Below are positions 1 to 9,418 of a stretch of 14,179 nt of DNA, in pieces. Positions within the stretch are counted from its first letter, which is position 1; every line of letters begins with the position of its first letter. The notes under the pieces were generated by a model that was not told the origin of the DNA, did no database searches, and saw only the letters and a program-made list of their open reading frames with translations. The stretch lies in the NCBI GenBank assembly GCA_001584585.1, contig LSYV01000051.1:353114-367292 (forward strand), read 5' to 3'. The DNA comes from Gonium pectorale. Its lineage: Eukaryota > Chlorophyta > Chlorophyceae > Chlamydomonadales > Volvocaceae. The position numbers were made by a program, and so were the translations under genes.

Positions 1-352
1 ATAGGGCTGCCTGCGCTCGGGCGCGGACGGAGTTACAACCCGATCGGCAGATCCGCAGATCGGCAGGTGCAGGCAGGCAGCGCGTCGGGCCGGGACAAGA
101 GTGGTAGGTGGTAGAAGTCGAGGCACGGAGGCACGGTGGCGGTCCTCCTCGCACGGCTCCAGGCCCGCATGGTGGGTGGAGACTGGCTTACGCTGCCGCG
201 TGCCGCCGCCGGCGCATAGCGGGTACGCAGCCGAGCGCCATGGCCATGCATTAGGGGTGGGCTAGCGTCGTGAGCGGGCAGAAGGAGGGCGCGCTGTCGA
301 TCCGCAGCCGTGCGTTGGCGCCGCCCCATGGCTGTGCCGCCCTCCTGCTCAC
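1..352 (-). other. Intron following exon I of the EF-hand gene, running off the window
   Basis: The donor CAG|GTGAGC at 352 matches exon I, and the paired exon D ends at the same codon. The equivalent of exon E (EF-hands 3/4 of unit 2) should follow, but I find no EF-hand-like reading frame on the minus strand down to base 1. The intron is therefore at least 352 bp, or the gene diverges from its own duplicated unit here. Open frames seen in this stretch look like by-products of high GC. Confidence 0.6.
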
Positions 353-1474
353 CTGCACCTCCGGGCCGCTCGACCGGTGAGCCAGCGCCCCGCTGACGGA
401 CGCCAGGAACTCCGCCTGAGTGACGGACCCGGCCTCGCTCAAGTCCAGCACGGCCTGGAGCCAGGGGAGTGTCGGGATGAGCGTACCGGCGCCGAAGTGC
501 AAGAGGCCGTGCACATCACGCACGACGCACCGCCGGAGTGCGAACGCACGGACCGCAAGTCGCGCCCCCCCCCCGCAGCAGCCACGCCGCTCGAGTGCAG
601 GGGCTGCTCCGGAAGCCCGGTCCCGCCCAGCACCGGCTATCGGGCTACCTGGAGGCTGCCCACGCAGGTCCCGGGCCTCTGGCCCCGGCCTCGGCCCCAG
701 CGCCTCACCATGACGTACTTGACCTCGGGATCCGAGGCCCCCGGAATTAGTTGGTGCACCAGCCGCTCGAGCACAGCCACCTGAAGCGCCCCCGTGCCAC
801 CGGTGTCGAAGGACTCGAACAGGTCGGCGAACTGGGCCTGCATGCCGGTGAACAGGAGGTGCGAAGGAACGTGAGCAGCAAAGCGGGTAGCAGTTCACAG
901 TGCGCGTTGGTGGGCCCCTTTTACACGCCCCGGGCAACCGTTTGGTCGTCTGGCAGGCAGCTCCCCTCCCTGTCGACCTGCTTCCCGTCACACCCCATCC
1001 CCATGCCCCGACCACAGTCCCACTTTGTCGTCGCGAAGATAGGCGTCAAGGTCAGCCAAGTGGTCGCTGATGATGCCTGGCTCCCGAAGGACGAGACGCC
1101 CGTCCTGGGGAGGGAGGGTGTTTGGGGAGTGTAAAGGCACGGTCGACGTCATACTGCGGCACATTGCAGCAGCACTTGCCTTCCCTTCCAAGCCTACCTG
1201 TACCTGGTGCCGGCAGGACGGCAAGGTTATAGGTAAGACTCTGGCAGGGCAGGTTCCCTTTGGGACGGGGCACCTATACGCCTGTGTCCGCCCGTCCAGC
1301 ATGCCGTTTCCCTCAACACAAAACGGACGATCACCCCCGCGCCGCCCGCACCTGCCACCGCCCGACCAGCTCGGGATAGCCGTGCGTCGATGAGCCGCTG
1401 TAGACCGCCCCCCTCCTTCGGTCCAGAGCATACGTGCGGCCCTCCCACACGAGCTCCTCCAGGATCACTTCAGC
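353..1474 (-). repeat. Internal gene duplication, unit 2 (W segment to EF-hand 2)
   Basis: This is the partner of the unit at 2206-3499, with the same exon order and lengths (41-codon segment within exon F, then 81, 129 and 102 bp). The breakpoint between units lies inside exon F, in a linker rich in Ala, Ser and Glu that follows EF-hand 4 of unit 1 (residues about 236-282). EF loops here are degraded: DTGGTGALQVAV and DLSEAGSVTQAE. Confidence 0.85.
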
Positions 1475-3526
1475 GTCCTCGGAGAGGGAGACGGGGTGGG
1501 ATGGCGCCTCAGCTTCCTCCGCCGGCGCTTCCGAAACTAACGACTGTTGCGCCCGCAGCAGCCAATCCTGGGCCTTGGTCGCTTTCGACGAGCTCCGGCT
1601 AGCAGTTCCCGCGGCCCTCATTGCGTAGAGCAGCTCCGGGTAGCTCACGGTGCCGTCGCCGTTGGCGTCCATGCTGCACCGCACCACAACAACGCAAGGG
1701 ACACATCACCAAACGTTAGCTTGGGTGCGTTCTGCCAAGGCACGTGGGACCGGGCCTCCCCGCTAAATCGGCCTGTCATGTCGGAGACTAGATGACACCA
1801 ACCGGACGTGCAGTACAGATGTACGGCACGCGAGCCGACCCCAGGCACGTAGGCCGGCCATGACGCCCGCCCACGGCGCCGCCCCGGCTCACGCAAACAT
1901 GTGGCTCAGGAGGAACTTCCGCTCCGCTTCCTCCAGCTTGGGGACCGCAGCCGCGAAGAACCAGGACAGCTCCGAGGGGTCCAGCCGGCCGTTGCCGTCT
2001 GTGTCGAAGCGGGCGAACAGCGCCTGGGCGTCCTCGCTGCCGGAGCGCAGGTACGCGCCCACGGCCGATATGACAGCCTGCGGGGTGGGGTGGTGGGGTG
2101 GGTGGCGACGGCGTTGGGAGGGCGTTGGGTGCCCTGCTGCTGGCGTCCAGCCCGATGCCATCAGACCCCGCGATCTTCCCAGACCCCCGAGACCCCGTGC
2201 CTTGCCTGCAGCTTGGGCGAGCGCGCCCGGTTGGCCAGCATCTGGCGAACAGCCTCCAGGAACTCCTCCTGCGTCACGGCGCCGTCGCCGCTGAAGTCCA
2301 GCATGGCCTGTTGTGTGTCCGCACGGGTGGGCGGGGTGGCAATACTGTGTGCAGTCCGTTGCGGGCGAGTGGCGAGCAGGGTGACATCGGCTGAGGGGGA
2401 AGGCGCGACGAGAAAGGTCGGCGGGGGTGCGCGCGGATGCGAGAGTGTGCGCAAAGGATCCGCGGGCCGACGAGGGGAGGGGGCGGGGGAGAGAGGGTTC
2501 TGAGAAGGGCCGTGAGGAGGGAAAGAGCCGCGTCCCCGCGGGGCGGGGCGAGGGCGAGACGGCCCGCGCTCACCATGACGTACTTGACCTCGGGATCCGA
2601 GGCCCCCGGAATCAGTTGGTGCACCAGCCGCTCGATCTCGGGCACCTCCAGCGCCCCCGTGCCGTCCGTGTCAAAGGAGGCGAACAGGTCCGCGAACTGG
2701 GCCTGCAGGAGCACGGGATGGCGCGGATGGAGGAGCCCGGCAAGCCTGGATCGCAGCAGCGCGCCGCATGGCTGCAACGCTTCGCTGTGCGGGCCTTCCG
2801 CCCGCCTGCCCGCTTCCGCCCGCCTGCCCGCTGCGGCCGTGGCTGCTGCCTGCTGCCATGGGTTCACCCTCCTCTTCATCCGTCGGGCATCCCTGACGCA
2901 GCTTGCCTAGCATACGTGCCCCTGTGGCACACCCTCGCCCTTTCCCTAACTATTCGTGTGCGAACCCCGCTAAGCCCGGCTCTGACCCCCGCCCTCCCGT
3001 GTCCTGCCCTGACCCGCGCCCACCTTGTTCTCCGCCAGGTGTTTGTCCAGGTTGTGGAACAGGTCGCTCAGGACGTTTTGCCCCCGCAGCACCACGTTGC
3101 CATCCTGCGGCGCGCCATCGCGCATCAAACCACAGGGCGGATGCGGTTCGCGCAATGTCGAAAGTGGGCCCCCCACCCACGCCCGAGCCCTGGAGCGTTC
3201 TGGGTCGGGCCGACGCGCTGCAGGGGCGCCTGTCCGGCTGGCTCCGCCAGACCGGCACCAGCAGCGCCGGCGAGCGGGCGTACCCCGGCACGGGCCCAGC
3301 AGTCCACCGCTCTGCATGCCCTGCGACCCACCCCGGCGGATCTCGGCCGGCAGGCCCGGTCCCCAGCTGCCCCCACCTGCCACTTGCCGACCAGCTCCGG
3401 GTAGCCGTCGTCCCCCGACTCGGCATACACCGCACTGGTCCGCCGGTCCAGGCGGTAGGAGCGGCCCTGCCAGGTGAGCGGCTCCAGAACCAGATCCGCC
3501 GCACTGCTGCTGCCGGCGCGGTCCAT
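353..3526 (-). CDS. EF-hand calcium-binding protein with tandem-duplicated modules (3' end off window)
   Basis: Nine exons read on the minus strand: A 3526-3377, B 3104-3024, C 2702-2574, D 2307-2206, E 2077-1893, F 1673-1352, G 1104-1024, H 837-709, I 454-353. All junctions are phase 0 except E/F, where GC+C restores Ala. They give 427 residues without a stop; the rest lies left of base 1. Unit 1 has a W-G-R / Y-L-D / YPELVG-W-Q segment (residues 17-50), a 27-residue exon, and EF-hand loops at 88-99 (DTDGTGALEVPE), 124-135 (DFSGDGAVTQEE), 179-190 (DTDGNGRLDPSE) and 218-229 (DANGDGTVSYPE). All four keep Asp1 and Glu12; loops 1 and 2 are 36 residues apart, as in calmodulin. Unit 2 repeats the order at 283-427, with loops at 361-372 and 397-408 that lack key ligands. 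No signal peptide or membrane segment is evident. The role is probably calcium sensing or buffering; partners are unknown. I chose ATG 3526, just after a CTGCAG, because no EF-hand precedes the first W segment; an in-frame ATG at 3589 would add 21 residues. Confidence 0.85.
1674..1892 (-). other. Phase-2 intron splitting EF-hand 4; donor carries an in-frame stop
   Basis: The donor is GC|GTGAGC at 1893/1892 and the acceptor GGTGCAG|CATG at 1674/1673. The splice joins ...SHMFA to MDANGDG, giving an intact helix-loop EF-hand. Unspliced RNA reads TTT GCG TGA, so retention would end the protein after residue 216, before loop 4 and unit 2. It is the only visible intron of this gene that is not phase 0. 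Confidence 0.75.
2078..2205 (-). other. Probable GC-AG intron between exons D and E
   Basis: The only donor at the position matched by the paired unit is CAG|GCAAGG, a GC donor; the unit 2 equivalent at 353/352 is CAG|GTGAGC. The acceptor is CCCCGCAG|GC. Splicing here gives the 34-codon exon D, identical in length to exon I, and keeps the frame into EF-hand 3. Length is 128 bp. Confidence 0.65.
2206..3499 (-). repeat. Internal gene duplication, unit 1 (W segment to EF-hand 2)
   Basis: Unit 1 holds a 41-codon W-segment part of exon A, an 81-bp exon B, a 129-bp exon C and a 102-bp exon D. Each has an exact-length partner in the unit at 353-1474. Protein identity by my hand count is 25/41 for the W segment, 11/27 for B versus G, 37/43 for C versus H and 17/34 for D versus I. 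Intron lengths between the paired exons differ and the introns do not look alike. Confidence 0.85.
2795..2830. repeat. Perfect 18-bp direct repeat, two copies, in an intron
   Basis: CTTCCGCCCGCCTGCCCG occurs at 2795-2812 and 2813-2830 without mismatch, inside the 321-bp intron between exons B and C. It looks like a simple replication-slippage minisatellite; no function is implied. Confidence 0.85.
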
Positions 3527-5205
3527 CGCTGCAGGGCGCCATGGTAGTGGCCAGTGGCGAGGGCACGGGGCGGGGCATATTTGATGCATGGGGGCGCTAC
3601 GCGGTCGAGAAAGGAATGAGGGCTATGATAGAAGGGAAATGGGCCGTTAGTGGAGATTACTTCTATGGGTAGCGCGTAAGCCCCGGGGCCCGACCCAGCC
3701 CCGCTAGACAGGGCCACAGTGGCGCGGGCACGATACCAACGCACTTCACCCGACCGGATACCGATTTGTACACGCCGCCGGCCTGCCCGGGCACCCTGAA
3801 GGGAGTGTCGCCTTGGACCGCCGCTGGTATCTCGTACTAAAGCAGGTGCAGCGGCAGACGCCTCCCCTCCCCGCCCTCTACCCTGCCTGCACCCTAAACC
3901 CCCGTTGTTCACCCTTCATACCGGCTCGCGCAGCCTGTCCGAGGATTAAAAGTGAGCGCAGACAGCGGATCCTGCTGTACTAGGAAGCCCCGCAAATGAA
4001 GCGTAGCCGCGGCGATGCGTGACCGCGACTAAACACCGGCGTGCATGTCCGCGGATGGCTGGAGCGACGCCAGCCCCTCAATTCGTAAGTACTGGAGGAG
4101 TATGCTCTTGGCAATCCATTGTGCAAGGATTCTAATGAATCTGGCCCAGCATCCGGGCCTCGAGTTGCCCCATCGCCAATTTTCAAGCTAACGCAATGTG
4201 TGAGTTCCGAGAGGCGCAGTAAAAATCAATATACTTGTTGACTGAGAGAAATAAAGTCAAGAGTTAAGGACCCGTTGGTTCGGAGTAAAGCTACCCCAAC
4301 ACGGTGCGCCTTGGGCTGCGCATATCAGGCGTCCTGTTACATACATAACAGAGATACATCCTAGTTGACCCGGCATCGTTGTCGTACCGCATACAGCATA
4401 CGGTATCGCCGTCGTTGGCATGCATGCAGTGATGCAGAGCTCCGCGAGAGGGCCAAAGTTAGCAGCTGTTTGAACACCCTGATTCGAATGTAACGGCGCA
4501 TAGCGACGGCCAATGTGACGTGGCCACCGTGGATCCATGCCCATCAGCCCGCACAGTCCTATTCCATACTTCCGGCTCAGACGAACTAATTTGTGACGAA
4601 ACACAAAATGCAGGCCTAGTGGATTAACACGTCAACTGGCTCAAAAAGCCGATGTCATGTCCACTTTTGTCGTTCATCGCCTCCCAGAGTGCCTACAGGA
4701 CAGCGCCTGAACGCAACGCCCACCATGCCCCATCCGTCGTAACACATGCCACCGCTAGAGACACGCCACCGTGCTCCTTAAAGTAAGTAATCGGTTAATT
4801 GCACATGAGCGGCAGGACTGCCATAAAGGCTCGATGGCACAGCATGCCGGGGCGCTCAGTGAAGCCGTTCCAGATGCGCAAGACCAACTCAGCCCTATGG
4901 CACTGCAGCGGTCGTTGTACTCCCGGTACAGTAGCGCATGGGCCTGGGGCGCCCGCGCAAGGCGCCGGCGCCACGCCGGCGTTTTAACAGGTACCCGTGG
5001 CGACATAGCTACCTAACTGCTTACGCAAGCAACGCCGGCCATCAGATTGAAGCCCAAGCTCGCTGGTTTGCGTCTGCTGGTTTGCAACTGCCGCAAGGTT
5101 CAGGCAGACGCCTGGTGAAAGCAGCCACGACACCAGCCTACAACAACTACTCATTCCGGAACGACACCTGCCGCAATGCTCTCTCCAATACCGTGCGCAA
5201 TGTCC
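3527..5205. other. Intergenic region: 5' flank of the EF-hand gene and 3' flank of gene 2
   Basis: About 1.7 kb without a convincing gene. GC content falls noticeably between about 4080 and 4800. On the minus strand the right part should be the 3' UTR of the 944-residue protein gene and the left part the promoter and 5' UTR of the EF-hand gene. No clear TATA box is visible near 3526. Short open frames on both strands show no repeats, known motifs or paralogue support. No tRNA fold, terminal inverted repeat or integrase-like frame was recognised. Confidence 0.6.
4337..4341 (-). terminator. Candidate TGTAA polyadenylation signal for gene 2
   Basis: TTACA on the plus strand reads TGTAA on the minus strand. 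TGTAA is the usual polyadenylation signal of Chlamydomonas nuclear genes. It lies about 865 nt past the stop at 5206, long but possible for these algae. It was the only TTACA I noticed between 4200 and 5205; a five-base word can occur by chance. Confidence 0.3.
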
Positions 5206-8200
5206 CTACGCCACCCCGAGCATCAGCACTCTGCTGCGGCTGGGCGGCGGCAGCAGCGCAGCGGCTGCCACCCAGGCCTCCACATCAGCGGGCGGCGGCG
5301 CCAGCCAGGGCACCTCTAGCAGCCGCTGCGCCATCAGCTCCATCTTGTCGCCGCCCGCCGCGGCCGCGTCATCCTCCACCGCCTGCCGCAGCCCCAGCAG
5401 CTGTTGGACCACATTGCCCTCGCCCTGAACTCCGGTCGTGGCAGTGCTCGGCGGGGAGGGGCTGCCAAGCGGGCCAGCCAGGTCACACGACAGCAAGAGT
5501 CCCGCCAGCTCCTTGGGCGCCAGGGCGGCCAGGTAGCTCGCCGTGCGCTGCAGCGCGTGCTGCAGGCCTTCGCACTCGTCCTTGCAGTCGGCAGTACGTA
5601 GCGACCCAACGGCCAAGGAGTACACTGACAGCAGCATTTCAACCAAAAGAAGAAAAAGCCGCCTCCACTCAGCAGCCGCTGCCGCGTCAGAGCACATGCC
5701 GTCCTGGCCCCCGGCCGCATCCTGGTCTCCGGCGTCCACGGCGGCGGTGGCCGCCCCGTCCGAGGTGCGCTTCAGCGCCGCCGCAAGGAGGACCAGCCAC
5801 TCAAGCGAGTCCTCCAAGAGGGATGCGATCTGCTTCTCCCGCTTGAGCTGGCCGTGCAGGTTCTCAAGGTAGCATCGCATCAGCCCAACGCTTAGGGGCG
5901 GCAAGAGCTCCATGCACATGTACGACAGCATTTGGCCCAGGCGCTCGGGCCCCGCAGCCGCAATGGGAACCGCAGCCTGGCTAACAGCGGCGGCGGCGCT
6001 GACCGGCCGCTCGGCCGGGCGGGCCGCCGCCGCCGTACCGCTGTCCCCGTCGCTGTCATCACCGGAGGCCGCAGCCGCGGAGGCAACGGCGCAACCCTCC
6101 GCGGCTGATGGGAATCCCCGCACCGCGATCCGGAAGATCATACGGCAGTCTTGCAGCGCCTCCTCGACGATATGCGCAGCTGCCGTTCTGCGCTCGAGGG
6201 GCGCGGCAGCCCCACGCGGGAGGGCATCGACCGCGGCCTGGAGCCGTGCGGCCACGAGGTCCACCAGCGGGGCGGTGTCGCGCGGCGAGCCGAATGCCAG
6301 GATCTGCGCCCAGGCCCACTCGGTACCGGCGTTGCGGCCGGGCAGGCCCACGTACTGCATCGTGTCTCCCCCCTCCACGCCCTTGAGAGCCTTGAGCATC
6401 CCGGGCACGCGGGACAGGAAGCCCGACTCCAGAGCCGCCGACAGCCAGGGCGAGGGGCGGGGCGGCAGGGTGCCTGGGGGACGGGGCCGAGCCAGACGCG
6501 GACGGTCAGACGGTGGGCGTGTCAGATCGGGCACAGCACATCGGGAGGACGTGGAGAGAACGGATGGCTTGGGAGGAACATCAGACGCCCAGGGCCACCC
6601 AGCGTCATGGAGCGAGCTGCGCGCTCATCCCCATGCGTAAGCACCCGTTCGCAATGTTGCCCAGACCGATGCGCCTCCAAAGATCCCCAGTCTCCCCGAA
6701 AGCACCTTCTTCGCCCTGCTGGATGGCCATGGTCAGGTGAATCCCGTGCAGCCATGCGACACGGAGCGGGCTGTCGGCCCTCCGCCCCGCCCCGGCCTCC
6801 GCCGCATCCACCACAGCCACCAGCGCGCACCACCAGCGCCGCATGCCAGCTGCCATGGCGGCGCCGACGGCTGCCCCTGGGCTCAGGAATCGCAGGGAGC
6901 ACAGCCCGCATCTGAGGGCCTCGGAGGCAATCTGGGCTGCCGACGCCGCCGACACGAGGCGCCCCGCGGAAACGGCGTCGAGGTCGATTGACGTAGCCGC
7001 AGCTGCCGCCGCCATGATGTCCGCCGCCGCCAGCGCAAGCCGCATGCTCAGATCAAAGACGGCGCCCTCGCGCAGCGGCGGCATTGCGGCTAGCAGCCTG
7101 CAGCCCCGTCCCGCAAGCGCTTGCGCCTCCGTCATGACGAGCGCGCTGGTTCGCCAGAGGCCAAGTGTCCAGAGCGCCAGCACAGTGTCAGCGCCCTCGG
7201 GCGCCCCGCGGCGCGGTAGGCACAGACCTGTCGTCGTGAACAGCGGCGCCACCGTCGCTGCTCCGCCATCCTGCTCTCCCTCGTCGTCGCCAGCCTTCCC
7301 CGGCATGCCGTACGTGGCCCCCCCGTCCAGGGCTGAACACAGCCCCACAATGTGTGATGCAAGCAGGAAGCACAGGCAGGGGCTGCACGCGAGCAGCTCC
7401 CAGCGCCACGTTGCGCCCAGCACACTGCAGGAGGATATGTCGACCTCTGCGCACCGGTCGAGGCCGCTGAGGATGTCGGCCATCGCATACAGCTCCCTGG
7501 CCGCCTCGTTCTGCCAGCCCTCGCACGCGGCCAGCAGCAGCAGCAGGCGGGACCAGTGGTCCAGGATGCCGGAGGCTATAAGCTCGTTGCCGAATTCGTC
7601 CGCCAGAGGATGAGCCGGCGCGGAGGAGCCCTGACTCGCTAGCGACTCTTCTTCCGCCTGCTGCTGCAGCATGGAGAGCAGCGCCCGCGCCTCCGTTAGT
7701 GCGTCAGCTGCCGCCTGCATCATGCGGCGCGGGCGCCGAGTCGGCCGGCCATGGGGGCCCTGGGCCGGCTGCGGCTCTAGCTGCGCAGCGGCGGCCGAGA
7801 GAAGGCACGACTGCACGCGCAGGGCGTGGGAGCGCAGCACCGCAAGCCCTGACCGACGGGCGGTGCCGGCGAACAGGTGCCGGCCCTCATCTTGGGCGAT
7901 CTGGCCCAGCTCCGAGCTGAGCTTGGCTCGCACCCGCGAGTACGCCTCGCGCATGGACTCGCTGACGCAGGACTCCAGCGCCGCGCATGACCGTCGGAGC
8001 GTGAGGATGTAGAAGCCGTGGAGGGCTGGCAGGCCGGCAAGGCCGACCGCGCCCCACGCACCGGGAAACGCACCCGTGTCTGCGGAGTCCACTTTTGAAA
8101 TCCAGGCAGTCAACTCGCCCTCCGCCGACTCCAGCTCTGCAGCGGTGAAGTCCGTTTTGTCTCCATGCTTCTGTGCACGCTCACTAAGCTGCCGAAGCTT

Positions 8201-8272
8201 GGGGAGTGGACCCTCAGACGAAGCGACTGCCGCGCGGGCCCTACTAGACCTGAGCGCAGACCTCGGTGGCAT
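5206..8272 (-). CDS. Uncharacterised Ala/Leu-rich protein, volvocine-type family (944 aa)
   Basis: Exon 1 is 8272-6706 and exon 2 is 6473-5206, split by a 232-bp phase-1 intron (GAAG|GTGCTT ... CCCCCAG|GC) that joins GEE-G-TLPP in frame. The ATG at 8272 is chosen because MPPRSA also begins the downstream paralogue, and ACCATGCC is a reasonable start context. Function is unknown. Blocks shared with the paralogue are ELTAWI (54-59), LTLRRSCAALE (90-100), QAAADALTEA (186-195), SGILDHWSRLLLLLA with CEGWQ (234-254), SPCL..LL.SH.VGLC then ALDGGATYGMP (297-324), AMPPLREG (396-403), MRRWWCALVAVVDAAE (477-492), SPWLSAALESGFLSR (530-544), WAWAQILAFGSPRDT (575-589), LSYMCMELLPP (705-715) and a C-terminal QRLLEVPWL...PSRSRV (905-937). 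Hydrophobic stretches (about 745-757 and 793-812) look like buried helices rather than clear membrane spans. I see no catalytic motif or signal peptide. The family resembles hypothetical proteins I remember from Chlamydomonas and Volvox; that is recall, not a search. Confidence 0.85.
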
Positions 8273-9418
8273 GGTAAAATCAATTAATATACTTTGCTCA
8301 GGTAGTCGGTTGCATATGTTTGATGTAGGGCTTCTTGACGCTTTGATTCGGCTGTTGAACCGTACCGTAGTGACCCAATTGATTAAAGCACTTGAAGCCA
8401 CAGCCTTCTACACAAGCTTGTGCTGAGGGCTCTAGGTAGCCACAGGATCCATTTCTTGGACGCCCGTATTCAGCCGTATTCAGGATTGAGGGCACGGGTT
8501 AGGGTCGACGTCCAGACATCCATTGGGCGCAAATTCAGGTGTTTTGAAATCCGTTGGTGATGGTGGTGATGTTACCCCTGCTGCGGGCCAGTGATTGACT
8601 CACCGAGGGTTCCCCTTCACCTGCCATCGACCATGACGCACACCGTCGTCACATCGAAACCGCTAACGTCGTGACCTACTCGCCGAACGCTCTGCCACCG
8701 AGACACAACGGGAATCAGTTGACACAGAAGCCAGCTTTTGTTCGTACCCACACGGTACAGCTTATTTATATGGCCTGCGGTACCCGGAACTATCATCAAC
8801 CCGCTCGCTTGCCGCTCAATCCGCCCGACCGGCAATCCTCCGTAGGCAGCAGCTGCACTGCAGGCCCCGGAAACCGACTGCCAAGCGAGAACCCCTACCG
8901 TACCCCCAGCGTCCTGCTTTTCCACAGCAACACGTGTATGCTCCCATGAACGCATTGTCAACGTTTCAGTACTTACCTACCCTAAGCATGAACACGTCGT
9001 ACATGATCCCCTGCGCCACTCCGTAGGGCGGCACTACGCAAGTGGCATTGGCCCCACCCACGCCTCCGCGTCGGTCGCGGCACTGGCTGCCAAGTCCCGG
9101 GTCTCCCCTCTCCGTCAGCCGCTCAGGTCCTTCCAGGTACACCAGGCGGCATGCGGCAACATGCAGCGCCGCTCGAGGCAATCAGCTCTCCATGCCCAGC
9201 TCAGGTCCCGTTCCCACCACTATAGCACGCAAACGACACAGCTTACGGCCCACAACAGGTGCAATCCACAGTCGCAAGCCGTCTCAAGCGTCCAGCATCG
9301 TAGGTTGTGCCAAGTACCCTCCGTAGCAACGGTACGCTGAGACCTTGGGACGCCGGCGCCTTGGGCGTGCGGGGCTCGGCCCGGCCACCCAGCCTGCCGC
9401 AGCCGCTGCCCTCAGCCC
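8273..9418. other. Intergenic region between the two tandem paralogues
   Basis: This 1.15-kb gap should contain the 3' UTR of the 1355-residue protein gene (right) and the promoter and 5' UTR of the 944-residue protein gene (left). I found no TGTAA signal on the minus strand here. Minus-strand open frames at 8617-8961 and 8966-9181 have no counterpart in the paralogues and show no recognisable domain. A 10-bp near-tandem GTATTCAG-type repeat near 8466-8484 is trivial. Confidence 0.6.
8763..8770 (-). promoter_or_regulatory. TATA-box candidate (TATAAATA) upstream of gene 2
   Basis: The minus strand reads CATATAAATAAGC, a strong TATA-box match, in a stretch otherwise of mixed composition. It is about 490 nt upstream of the ATG at 8272, so it would imply a 5' UTR of roughly 460 nt, or a UTR intron. 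It is the best promoter element in the gap, but distance makes the assignment uncertain. Confidence 0.35.

Noticed and set aside
33..329. Minus-strand open frame that could be the next EF-hand exon
   Set aside because: The translation has no EF-hand residues and no match to exon E; it fits an intron better.
2427..3404. Plus-strand open frame of 325 codons over the EF-hand gene
   Set aside because: It runs across exons and introns of a well-supported minus-strand gene and has no recognisable features.
4440..4510. GATTCGAAT resembling a tRNA T-loop
   Set aside because: No matching acceptor stem, A-box or anticodon arm on either strand.
4938..5846. Plus-strand open frame of 302 codons
   Set aside because: Its second half is the antisense of the gene 2 coding exon and is rich in Arg, Pro and Ala; no domain or splice support.
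7505..7560. CAG-triplet run in gene 2 suggesting a microsatellite
   Set aside because: It encodes the LLLLLA part of a conserved block, and gene 3 has a similar run for the same residues, so it is explained by the protein sequence.
8283..8292. TATATTAAT just before the gene 2 start codon
   Set aside because: It lies only about 12-20 nt from the ATG, too close for a TATA box; a start about 30 nt downstream would fall inside the coding sequence.
8966..9181. Minus-strand open frame downstream of gene 3
   Set aside because: It has no homology to the paralogue, lies after a stop whose preceding motif ends both paralogues, and is best read as 3' UTR.
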